This document shows positions 44,118-51,705 of a stretch of DNA of 64,000 bases, one piece after another. Positions within the stretch are counted from its first letter, which is position 1, and each line of letters opens with the position of its first letter. Location: the NCBI GenBank assembly GCA_964528425.1, contig CAZGTD010000005.1:15591-79590 (forward strand). Direction: 5' to 3'. The notes under the pieces were generated by a model that was not told where the DNA came from, ran no database searches, and saw nothing but the letters and a program-made list of their open reading frames with translations. Both the position numbers and the translations under genes were made by a program. This DNA comes from UBA3263 sp964528425. GTDB lineage: Bacteria > Bacteroidota > Bacteroidia > Bacteroidales > Muribaculaceae.

Positions 44118-44762
44118 ATGGCAAACGAACCCATCCTTCCCGCAGAAGAAACCTCCGTTAAAGTCGAAAATAAAGCCCGCACGATTATGATGTGGGCAAC
44201 CGTTGCCGTCGCAGTCGTTGTTATCGGTGTGTTGCTCTACATTTTCGCTTACAAGCAGCCCGCTGTTGCCAAGGGCAACGAGGCCATCGGCGATGCCGAC
44301 CGCATAGCGCTGTTTGATGGCAACGACTCCACGGCCCTGGCCGCCTACGAAGCCGTAGCTGCCAACCATGGCTTCGCCGCCGGCAACCGCGCCGCCCTCG
44401 AAAGCGCAATCATTCTCTATCGTCAGGGCGAATATCAGAAGGCTCTCGACTACGTTAACAAATTTTCGGCCTCCGACAATGTTGTTTCCCCTCTGGCCTA
44501 CGGCCTCAAGGGCGACTGCCTCGTTAATCTCGACAAATTTTCCGAAGCCGTAAAAGCTTTCGACAAGGCAATCTCCGCCTCCGACAATAACCCGCAGCTC
44601 GTTCCTTACTTCCTTCAGAAAAAAGCTGTGGTGCTCACCGCCGAAGGCAAATTCGCCGACGCAGCCAAAGCATACAAGCAGATTGAAGAAAAATATCCTT
44701 TCTACGCCCAGCGCGCCGGCATTGAAGGCCGCCGCATCCAGGCTGAAGCTCAAGCAGAATAA
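44118..44762 (+). CDS. Membrane-anchored tetratricopeptide-repeat protein
   Basis: 214 residues. It has an N-terminal cytoplasmic stretch (about 1-24), one transmembrane helix (TIMMWATVAVAVVVIGVLLY, about 23-42), then TPR-like helical repeats (about 80-205) including ALDYVNKF, LAYGLKGDCLVNLDKFSEAV and KFADAAKAYKQIEEKYPF. The shape is like YfgM/BamD-type proteins that work with envelope chaperones. It follows the second skp gene by 18 bp, so an accessory role there is a fair inference. Confidence 0.88.
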   Translation: MANEPILPAEETSVKVENKARTIMMWATVAVAVVVIGVLLYIFAYKQPAVAKGNEAIGDADRIALFDGNDSTALAAYEAVAANHGFAAGNRAALESAIILYRQGEYQKALDYVNKFSASDNVVSPLAYGLKGDCLVNLDKFSEAVKAFDKAISASDNNPQLVPYFLQKKAVVLTAEGKFADAAKAYKQIEEKYPFYAQRAGIEGRRIQAEAQAE

Positions 44763-44782
44763 TTAACTCGCAATTTATCCGG

Positions 44783-44818
44783 GGCGGCAATTCCATAAAA
44801 ACGGATTGCCGCCTTTTT
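44783..44818 (+). terminator. Intrinsic terminator after the skp-TPR genes
   Basis: GGCGGCAAT (44783-44791) pairs with ATTGCCGCC (44805-44813) and is followed by T5. Confidence 0.78.
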
Positions 44819-44853
44819 AAACCTTAACTATAACAAAAACGGGGGTAGGCCAA

Positions 44854-46086
44854 GTGGTTCTTAACTATATCTGGGTCGGATTCTTTCTGATAGCCTTCAT
44901 TGTTGCAATCGGGCGCACCATCTTCGGCGGCGACCTGGGCATATGGTCTGAAATAATGACGGCGAGCTTTTCGTCGGCACAAACCGCCTTTGAACTCTCG
45001 CTGGGGCTCACTGGCATACTTACGTTATGGCTCGGACTGATGAAAATCGGCGAACGAGCCGGAGTTATCCGCATTTTCGGGCGTCTGGTCAGCCCGCTTT
45101 TTACGCGCCTGTTTCCCGGAGTGCCGAAAGACCATCCGGCAATGGGCTCAATATTCATGAACGTGTCGGCCAACATGCTCGGCCTCGACAACGCCGCAAC
45201 CCCTCTGGGCCTCAAGGCCATGCAGGAACTTCAGGAACTGAACACCGAAAAGGATCGCGCCACCGACGCCATGATAATGTTTCTGATTCTGAACGCATCA
45301 GGCTTGTGTCTGATACCGATCAGCATTATAATGTATCGCGCCCAGGCCGGTGCAGCCAATCCGACCGACGTTTTCCTGCCGATTCTCGTTGCAACCTTCA
45401 TTGCCACCCTTGTAGGCATCATAGCCCTGTGTTTAAAGCAGCGCATATCGCTCAAAGACCCCGTATTGCTGGCGTGGCTCTTAGGGCTGACCGCTCTTGT
45501 GGGCGCAATGGTATGGTTCTTTTCAACGCTGTCGCCGGCCGAAGTTGAGCGCTATTCAACCTTTATTGCGAATTTTCTGCTTTTCGGGGTCATAGCCCTG
45601 TTTATGGGCGTTGGACTCTTTAAGCGTATAAACCTCTACGATGCCTTTATCGAGGGCGCTCACGAGGGTTTTCGCACTGCGGTGAAGATTATCCCCTACC
45701 TGGTAGCGATTCTCGTTGCAATCGGCATGTTTCGCGCCTCAGGAGCCATGGACGTGCTCACCCGCTGGATGGAAGCCGGCGTAAATGCCCTCGGCCTCGA
45801 CGCCGAATGGGTAGGGGCGCTCCCCACGGCCCTTATGAAGCCCCTGAGCGGCTCAGGCTCGCGCGGAATGATGGTTGACCTGATGAACACCTACGGCCCC
45901 GACGCATTCGTGGCCAGGGTCAGCGCGGCAATTCAAGGCTCAACCGACACTCTATTCTACGTCCTGGCCGTGTATTTCGGCTCCATCGGCGTTAAACGCA
46001 CCCGCTACGCCGTTGCCTACGGCCTCTTAGCCGACATCACCGGCTCCATCGCCGGCGTCCTCGCCGCCTACCTCTTCTTCGGCTAA
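44854..46086 (+). CDS. SpmA-SpmB-like nucleoside-recognition (Gate) domain membrane protein
   Basis: 410 residues. A fusion of two proteins that are separate in spore-formers: the SpmA-like half (to about 210) has SANMLGLDNAATPLGLKAMQ, and the SpmB-like half (about 220-410) has GSGSRGMMVD and GSTDTLFYVLAVYFGSIGVK. Both halves have several membrane helices and belong to the nucleoside-recognition (Gate) family. The start codon is GTG with a GGGGG tract just upstream. Bacteroidales do not make spores, so the role here is unknown, probably transport. It is preceded by a terminator and transcribed separately. Confidence 0.9.
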   Translation: MVLNYIWVGFFLIAFIVAIGRTIFGGDLGIWSEIMTASFSSAQTAFELSLGLTGILTLWLGLMKIGERAGVIRIFGRLVSPLFTRLFPGVPKDHPAMGSIFMNVSANMLGLDNAATPLGLKAMQELQELNTEKDRATDAMIMFLILNASGLCLIPISIIMYRAQAGAANPTDVFLPILVATFIATLVGIIALCLKQRISLKDPVLLAWLLGLTALVGAMVWFFSTLSPAEVERYSTFIANFLLFGVIALFMGVGLFKRINLYDAFIEGAHEGFRTAVKIIPYLVAILVAIGMFRASGAMDVLTRWMEAGVNALGLDAEWVGALPTALMKPLSGSGSRGMMVDLMNTYGPDAFVARVSAAIQGSTDTLFYVLAVYFGSIGVKRTRYAVAYGLLADITGSIAGVLAAYLFFG

Positions 46087-46093
46087 CGGGGGA

Positions 46094-46786
46094 TTAGTCT
46101 TCGAGGTAGTAGATGATGGTGGAGACTACGCGGACGTTTTTCTTTTGGGGGGTGGAGGAGTCGGTGTCGTTGATCGAGAACTGGCCCTGGGTTGCGGTTT
46201 TGATTTTGCCGACCTTGGAGTTTGAGTCGGCCGCGAACTGGTCGGCGGCAACGCGGGCGTTGCGGGTGGCCTCGGCAATCATTTCGGGCTTGATTTCGTT
46301 CAGGCCATTGAACTGGTAGTTAATGTAGTTATTGCCGGCGGCAACGCCTTTTTTCAGCAGTTCGCTCTGGCGGTTGAGCAGCTCACGCACCTTCGAGACC
46401 TTCGATGTTGCAACGGTAATGGTAACGTTCAGATTATACTGATAGCGGGCCTGAGAGCCGCCGTAAACGTTGCCTGCGGCGTTGTAGAGGTCCGGGGGAT
46501 TGACCGAGATTTCGTCGGCCGAAATGCCGTTGGTTGTCAGAAAGTCAACAACGATGTCGTTGTTGGTCTGCATCTGGTTATAGAGCGTCGACAGGTCGTT
46601 GCCGGCAACGGCATAGGTTATGGGCCAGGTAACGTAGTCGGCCTCGACGGTACGTTCGGCCAGGCCGCGAACCGTTACCACGCGGTCGCGGAAAGCAAAG
46701 TTATCGATACCGGCCTTAACGGCGAAGCCAAGAATACACACGCTGGCGGCCAACACGGCGGCCGCAATGATTTTTTCGTATTTCAT
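46094..46786 (-). CDS. SIMPL (DUF541) domain protein
   Basis: 230 residues. An N-terminal membrane anchor or signal (about 5-24) is followed by a SIMPL domain (VVTVRGLAERTVEADYVTWP, about 36-55; then the DFLTTNGISADEI segment). These proteins sit in the cell envelope and their function is not settled. It is convergent with the SpmA-SpmB gene (8-bp gap) and divergent from the CDF transporter gene. The promoter's -7 box ends 4 nt before the ATG, so the mRNA should be leaderless. Confidence 0.92.
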   Translation of the reverse strand: MKYEKIIAAAVLAASVCILGFAVKAGIDNFAFRDRVVTVRGLAERTVEADYVTWPITYAVAGNDLSTLYNQMQTNNDIVVDFLTTNGISADEISVNPPDLYNAAGNVYGGSQARYQYNLNVTITVATSKVSKVRELLNRQSELLKKGVAAGNNYINYQFNGLNEIKPEMIAEATRNARVAADQFAADSNSKVGKIKTATQGQFSINDTDSSTPQKKNVRVVSTIIYYLED

Positions 46787-46790
46787 GTCG

Positions 46791-46822
46791 CAAAAGTAGC
46801 CAGAATTTCTTATTTCTCCAAA
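46791..46822 (-). promoter_or_regulatory. Promoter of the SIMPL gene, giving a leaderless mRNA
   Basis: On the minus strand TTTG (46819-46822), a 20-bp spacer and TACTTTTG (46791-46798). The ATG at 46786 follows after 4 nt. Confidence 0.66.
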
Positions 46823-46832
46823 AAAATCTGCG

Positions 46833-46860
46833 TTTGCATGAAAACTATTTAGTAACTTTG
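46833..46860 (+). promoter_or_regulatory. Promoter of the CDF transporter gene
   Basis: TTTG (46833-46836) and TAACTTTG (46853-46860) with a 16-bp spacer, 16 nt before the ATG. The spacer is shorter than usual, so support is moderate. Confidence 0.5.
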
Positions 46861-46876
46861 CCGCAAATTATTTGAT

Positions 46877-47764
46877 ATGGATAGAGAAAAGAAAATTTAT
46901 AAAGTCACTCTGGTGGGCTCGGCGGTGAATGCCCTGCTGGTGGTGCTGAAGTTTTTAGCGGGCATTTTCGGTCGGTCGTCGGCCATGATTGCCGACGCCG
47001 CGCATTCGCTGAGCGATTTCCTGACCGACATTATTGTTCTGCTCTTTGTCAAAACCGCGTCCAAGCCCCAGGACGAGGACCATGACTACGGCCACGGCAA
47101 GTTCGAAACCATGGCCACTCTGCTGATCGGACTGATTCTGCTGTTCGTTGCAATCGGAATCTTCATCAACTCGGCACGGCTCATCAGCGCCGCCATCGAC
47201 GGCGAACTGCTTCCGCGCCCCGATTATCTGGCACTGATAGTGGCCATAGTTTCCATTGCCGCAAAAGAGGGAGTCTATCACTACACCATACGCGCCGGAC
47301 GTCAGCTCGACTCGCAGGCCGTAATAGCCAATGCGTGGCACCACCGCTCCGACTCGCTCTCATCGATCGGCACTCTGATCGGCATTTCGCTGGCCATGTT
47401 CATGGGCGAGCGCTGGCGCATTGCCGACCCGATAGCCGCTATAGTCGTGGGTGCACTGATTGTTAAAGTAGCAATCGACATTATGCGCCCGGCCGTCGAC
47501 GAACTGCTTGAGCGCTCGCTGCCGGCCGACCACGAGGATGAAATCCGGCGCGTAATGCTGTCGGTTCCCGGCGTAGAACGCATCGGCCAGCTGCGCACCC
47601 GGCGCATCGGACCGAATATTGCTATCGACGCCCACATAAAAATGGACGGCAACATGAACCTTAAAGCCGCCCACGACATAGCAACGCAAACCGAACGCGC
47701 CCTCAAGGACGCCTACGGCCCGCAAACCCACACGTCGCTCCACATGGAGCCGCTGGTTGAATAA
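46877..47764 (+). CDS. Cation diffusion facilitator transporter
   Basis: 295 residues, the FieF/CzcD type. A proton-driven antiporter for Zn(II), Fe(II) or similar divalent metals across the inner membrane. The first metal site is in MIADAAHSLSDFLTD (about 35-49) with HDYGHGKFE after it, and the second in NAWHHRSDSLSS (about 152-163), giving the HD-DD type ligands. The cytoplasmic C-terminal domain (about 210-295) has IDAHIKMDGN. It stands alone with a consensus-like promoter. Metal identity is not certain. Confidence 0.94.
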   Translation: MDREKKIYKVTLVGSAVNALLVVLKFLAGIFGRSSAMIADAAHSLSDFLTDIIVLLFVKTASKPQDEDHDYGHGKFETMATLLIGLILLFVAIGIFINSARLISAAIDGELLPRPDYLALIVAIVSIAAKEGVYHYTIRAGRQLDSQAVIANAWHHRSDSLSSIGTLIGISLAMFMGERWRIADPIAAIVVGALIVKVAIDIMRPAVDELLERSLPADHEDEIRRVMLSVPGVERIGQLRTRRIGPNIAIDAHIKMDGNMNLKAAHDIATQTERALKDAYGPQTHTSLHMEPLVE

Positions 47765-47767
47765 CGT

Positions 47768-47800
47768 AAAAGATGCCGGCCACCTGGTGTGACCGGCATC
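47768..47800 (-). terminator. Hairpin between the CDF and LRR genes
   Basis: GATGCCGG (47772-47779) pairs with CCGGCATC (47793-47800) and is followed on the minus strand by TTTT. A short, moderate terminator for the LRR gene, placed between convergent genes. Confidence 0.5.
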
Positions 47801-47845
47801 GCTCCGAGAAACGGAAGGTATATTAACTTAATTCAACCGTCGGAA

Positions 47846-48907
47846 TTAGTAGTTCCACTGACAGGCAACCTGTTGGATGTTGTTTGAACCGGCGGTGCGG
47901 AAATCGGTGATCTGGTTGTAGCGGCAGTTCACGTAGCGCAGGGCGTTGTCAAAGGTCAGTGAGAGGGTTTGCAGTTGGTTGTTGTTGCAGACAACGCGCT
48001 GCAGGAAGTTGAAGTTGTCGAGGTAGAGTTCGGTAAGGTCGTTGTAGGAGCAGTCAACATATTCCAGTTTGGGAGCTCCGGCAACCTGCAGGGAGGTCAA
48101 ATCATTGTAGGAGCAAACCAGGTCGAGAAGGGTGGGGCAGTCGCGGACCATCAGCGAGGTCATCTGGTTATCGGAAACCAGCAGGGTGCCGAGCGAAGGA
48201 AGACCGCTGCAAACAAAGGTTTTAATATCGTTGGAGTCAAGGTTGATGTTAGTCAGGCTTTCAACGCCTACCAGGGTCAGTGACTGCAGCTTGTTGTAGC
48301 CTGCATAGAGATGTTTCAGACCCGTGCAGTTGGTAATGTTGAGGTTTTCAATGTGGCAACCCTGACAGTTAAGGGTTTTCAGCTGGGTAGAGTTGGCAAC
48401 CGAAAAGTCAACGAAATTGTTGTTGCTGACATTGAGGGTTTCGAGCAGAGGGGTGGATGAGAAGTCGATTTCTGTCAGACGGTTACGATAAATATTGAGC
48501 TTGCGCAGCTGGGTAACGCCGGTGAGGTCAATCGAGGTCAGCTTATTGCGATAAGCGTTGATGGTAGTGATTTCCTTGGAATTAGTGAAGTCAGCGGCAG
48601 TAATTTCATTGCGCGAAATATCAACCGAAGCAAGAGCCTTGAAGCCGGTTGCGGCAAATGTGCCTGCAAGTTTCTTATCGTTCCATTTGATTTCGGTAAC
48701 GTGGCCACCGGCAATCGTGATGCCATCCCAAGTGGCGGGGGCGTTAAGGTCGGTTATCTTCAGGGCCTCGGCATTGGTTTTAGTAGCGTCGGCCGAAGTT
48801 TGCGTAAGGAAAGTCTTGAGCTGTTTGAGTTCGTTCTTGTCGATGTTCTGGGCGAAAGATGTCATACTGCCTAGCAGCACGGTCATCAATAATAAAGCCT
48901 TTTTCAT
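47846..48907 (-). CDS. Secreted leucine-rich-repeat protein
   Basis: 353 residues with a signal peptide (about 1-19, ending SFAQ). From about residue 75 to the end there are roughly twelve repeats of 20-22 residues with the pattern LxxLxxxxNxLTSL (for example LLETLNVSNNNFVDF and LEYVDCSYNDLTELYLDN). A consistent Asn ladder supports a solenoid fold. No sorting tail or membrane anchor follows the last repeat. Such proteins usually bind other proteins or host surfaces; no partner is evident here. Confidence 0.9.
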   Translation of the reverse strand: MKKALLLMTVLLGSMTSFAQNIDKNELKQLKTFLTQTSADATKTNAEALKITDLNAPATWDGITIAGGHVTEIKWNDKKLAGTFAATGFKALASVDISRNEITAADFTNSKEITTINAYRNKLTSIDLTGVTQLRKLNIYRNRLTEIDFSSTPLLETLNVSNNNFVDFSVANSTQLKTLNCQGCHIENLNITNCTGLKHLYAGYNKLQSLTLVGVESLTNINLDSNDIKTFVCSGLPSLGTLLVSDNQMTSLMVRDCPTLLDLVCSYNDLTSLQVAGAPKLEYVDCSYNDLTELYLDNFNFLQRVVCNNNQLQTLSLTFDNALRYVNCRYNQITDFRTAGSNNIQQVACQWNY

Positions 48908-49035
48908 AATGGTAGTTGAATTGAGTTATGTTATTAAGTTATTCTGATTATTTCTCGTTTGCATCATTAAAACACCGGCCCCGACAAAAAAGTTCGCCGA
49001 TAAAGAAAAAATTTTTTTAAACATAGCTTTTTTCG

Positions 49036-49043
49036 TATCTTTG
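49036..49043 (+). promoter_or_regulatory. -7 box of the CotH-family gene, giving a leaderless mRNA
   Basis: TATCTTTG ends 6 nt before the ATG at 49050, so transcription should begin next to the start codon. A clear -33 box was not seen upstream. Confidence 0.5.
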
Positions 49044-49049
49044 CACTTG

Positions 49050-50540
49050 ATGAAAGGTCTTTTCCTCACAATTATCTCTCTGTTGGGAACATTTTTTGTT
49101 GCATTCCCCCAAGAAGAAAACGACTCGGTTCCCGAGATAGAATTTCCTGAATCCATGGCTTCGGGAACGCTTCCGTTGATTTCAATAACAACCGAGGGCC
49201 TTCAGCCTATCCTTTCAAAAGATTCAACCCTTAACGCATCAATGAAGGTTACGGTACCCGAGGGCTACATTACCTTCAACGATGCCACGATTGAAGACCA
49301 AATCTTCACCGACCTTAAAATTCGCGGCCGCGGCAACGCCACATGGCGCTGGCTAATAAAACCCTATAAAATAAAATTCGCGCAAAAGCAACCGCTGCTC
49401 GGCCTGGCCAAACAAAAACACTTTGCGTTGCTCTCCTTTGCCGGCTATTTGAACTACATGGCCGGCTTCGGTGGCCTTGAGGTTGCCCGGATGTTTCCCT
49501 GGTGGGTGCCCCGTGTAGAACCGGTGGAGCTCGCGATTAACGGCGAATATCGCGGAAAATATTATCTGACCGAGTCAATTAAGGTTAACAAAAACCGCCT
49601 TAACATTTTCGAGCAGCCCGACCTGACGACCGACCCCGACACTATTCCCTTCGGCTGGCTGATTGAAATCGACAATAACCCGGAACCGGAATCGAGCATC
49701 TCAATCATTGAAAGAGATAAAATCTTGCTCAACGTTACTTACCATGTGCCGGAAGTGCTATCCGATTCCCAGCGCGAATGGCTCATTGAGGAAATAACAA
49801 AAATCAACGACGCCATATATCGCTACGACGACTCGTGGGCCGAATATATCGACCCCTTTTCGGCCGCCCGCTATTTTATAATCCGCGAGCTCTTTTGGGA
49901 CCCCGACGGTTATGCGGGCAGCATGTATCTCCATCGCGACATGGGCAACTGGAACGAACCCTGGCGTTTCGGCCCTATGTGGGACATTGCCAGCGGCCAT
50001 AAAGACAAATATTCGTGGGTTTATGAAAGCAACCACCACTATGGCTCTCACTGGTTCCCCGCTCTGATTCAGTCCGAACTGTTTCTCGAAGCCGTACGCA
50101 TTGAATTCGACAAACTCGATCAGCGGCGCGAAGAGATAAAAGAAATCTTCCACAAAATTCAACACTATTGCGAACCCGCCCACGAGGCTAACTTTGCCCG
50201 CTGGGGTTTCCCGGCAGTGTCGACAGGAATGTCCAACGATGCCTATTTCTACAGCAAACTAATATATAACAATCTCGACTGGATGCGCGAAACCCTCGAC
50301 TACCGGCCCATAACCGTGGGCATCGAATCGGTCGAGTCCGAAAACTTGCTCCGTTTCCGGGGCAAAACCTTATATCTGTCGATGCTTGCCGCCCAGCCGT
50401 TTTGCGTGAGCCTATTTACAGCCGACGGTAAACCGGCGGATTCCTTCACTCTCAACCCCGGCGACAGCCGCACTCTTTCGGGCCGCGGAATATATGTGAT
50501 TTCCGTTCCCGGCCAAAAGCCGCGCAAAATAGTGCTCTGA
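49050..50540 (+). CDS. CotH-family secreted protein
   Basis: 496 residues from ATG 49050, which gives a good signal peptide (about 1-21, ending AFPQ). The CotH pattern is clear: DLKIRGRGNATWRWLIKPYK, ELAINGEYRGKYYLTESIKV, FGWLIEIDNN, and DPFSAARYFIIRELFWDPDG then GPMWDIASGHKDK. CotH proteins of spore coats are atypical kinases; in Bacteroidota they are secreted with unknown roles. The C-terminal 75 residues (FTADGKPADSFTLNPGDSRT, then LSGRGIYVISV) resemble a T9SS type A sorting domain. Confidence 0.9.
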   Translation: MKGLFLTIISLLGTFFVAFPQEENDSVPEIEFPESMASGTLPLISITTEGLQPILSKDSTLNASMKVTVPEGYITFNDATIEDQIFTDLKIRGRGNATWRWLIKPYKIKFAQKQPLLGLAKQKHFALLSFAGYLNYMAGFGGLEVARMFPWWVPRVEPVELAINGEYRGKYYLTESIKVNKNRLNIFEQPDLTTDPDTIPFGWLIEIDNNPEPESSISIIERDKILLNVTYHVPEVLSDSQREWLIEEITKINDAIYRYDDSWAEYIDPFSAARYFIIRELFWDPDGYAGSMYLHRDMGNWNEPWRFGPMWDIASGHKDKYSWVYESNHHYGSHWFPALIQSELFLEAVRIEFDKLDQRREEIKEIFHKIQHYCEPAHEANFARWGFPAVSTGMSNDAYFYSKLIYNNLDWMRETLDYRPITVGIESVESENLLRFRGKTLYLSMLAAQPFCVSLFTADGKPADSFTLNPGDSRTLSGRGIYVISVPGQKPRKIVL

Positions 50541-50550
50541 ACAGCGGCCG

Positions 50551-51705
50551 TCACTGCCGGAGCCGACCGAGCAGCTTATGGAGCGTCAGACGGGCATTTA
50601 TGTAGTCAACCTGCGCGGCGAGATAGTAGTTCAGCTCATTGAAATAATCAATATAGGTCATCTGGCCGCCTCCCAGGGCGCGCTGCAGCAGCTGCTCATA
50701 GTCGTGGCCAAACGCCCGCTCGTATTCGGCTATGAGATCTGCAGCCACTTTGGCGGCAGAATAATCGGCCGCTATGCGGGCACGCCGGTCGGCGGCTGCG
50801 GTTTCGGCCTGAAGCCTGAGCGCCCCGGCCTGAAGGTCGAGGGCTGCGGCGCGCGGCCGGGCACCATATTCAGGTAGCCTCAGCCCCACGGAAAAACCGT
50901 TATAGTAAACCGGACCCTCCTTTTCCATTACATAGCCAAGTGAAAAACCGGGAGCCAGCCCCATGCGCTCGGCGCGGGCATCGAGGCTCATAACCTCAGC
51001 CTCGCTTTCAAGGGCCCGGCTTTCGAGATCGGCAACCGCCAGGTAATCATCGAGCGGCTTAAGGCCCTCAGAGCCGTATTCTCGCAGTTCGGCAATCCCG
51101 GCGGGCAATTCTCCCCCATTAAGGGTTGCAAGCGCCGAGAGGGCTTCTGTGCGCGTCTGAAGGGCATCGGCGAGCTGCTGCTTCATGGCAACTTCTTCCA
51201 GCGAGAGCTTGCGATGGTCGAGTTCGGTCGCCATGCCGCTGTTGAGCATCGTGTGCATACGCTCATGGAGAGAATCGAGATTGGCAACCATGCGGCTCAT
51301 AAGATCCACACGGTTATTGGCGGCTACGAGTTCACACAGAGCTTCGCGCACCTGCAGGCGCACTTCCCGCTCGGCGGCCGCCGCGCGGTTGCTCAGAGCT
51401 CTTTCAGCAGCCTTGGTCGAGCGGCGGCGGGCCCCGTAGAGTCCGGGCCAGTCAAATGACTGGCTGAGCTCGAACTCAATCTTTGTCACCTCTCCGGCCA
51501 TGCTCGGCCACTTGTAGGCAAACCCGGCTTCGGCGGCTTCAAGGCGGTTAGACGCCACCCGGCTGATGATTTCGGCCGAAGCCTCCGCACGGCGGACGCG
51601 CAGCTCAGGGTTATTGGCAATGATTTCGGCAACATAGCTGTCGGCCGTACCCTGGGCTATTGCCATAGCAGGGAATATGATAAAAAGAAGTGACTTTAGT
51701 TTCAT
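50551..51705 (-). CDS. TolC-family outer-membrane efflux protein
   Basis: 384 residues with a signal peptide (about 1-17). The two OEP repeats are seen in AEIISRVASNRLEAAEAGFA and the long helical segments at about 100-190 and 270-370. It forms the outer-membrane channel of the RND pump encoded just upstream (RND stop and TolC start overlap by 4 bp). It is shorter than most TolC proteins (420-480 residues) but in the range of CusC/CzcC-like ones. Confidence 0.92.
   Translation of the reverse strand: MKLKSLLFIIFPAMAIAQGTADSYVAEIIANNPELRVRRAEASAEIISRVASNRLEAAEAGFAYKWPSMAGEVTKIEFELSQSFDWPGLYGARRRSTKAAERALSNRAAAAEREVRLQVREALCELVAANNRVDLMSRMVANLDSLHERMHTMLNSGMATELDHRKLSLEEVAMKQQLADALQTRTEALSALATLNGGELPAGIAELREYGSEGLKPLDDYLAVADLESRALESEAEVMSLDARAERMGLAPGFSLGYVMEKEGPVYYNGFSVGLRLPEYGARPRAAALDLQAGALRLQAETAAADRRARIAADYSAAKVAADLIAEYERAFGHDYEQLLQRALGGGQMTYIDYFNELNYYLAAQVDYINARLTLHKLLGRLRQ

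Noticed and set aside
43581..44753. 390-codon minus-strand frame across the second skp and the TPR gene
   Set aside because: Antisense to two recognisable genes; Phe/Gly-rich mirror of Lys/Glu codons.
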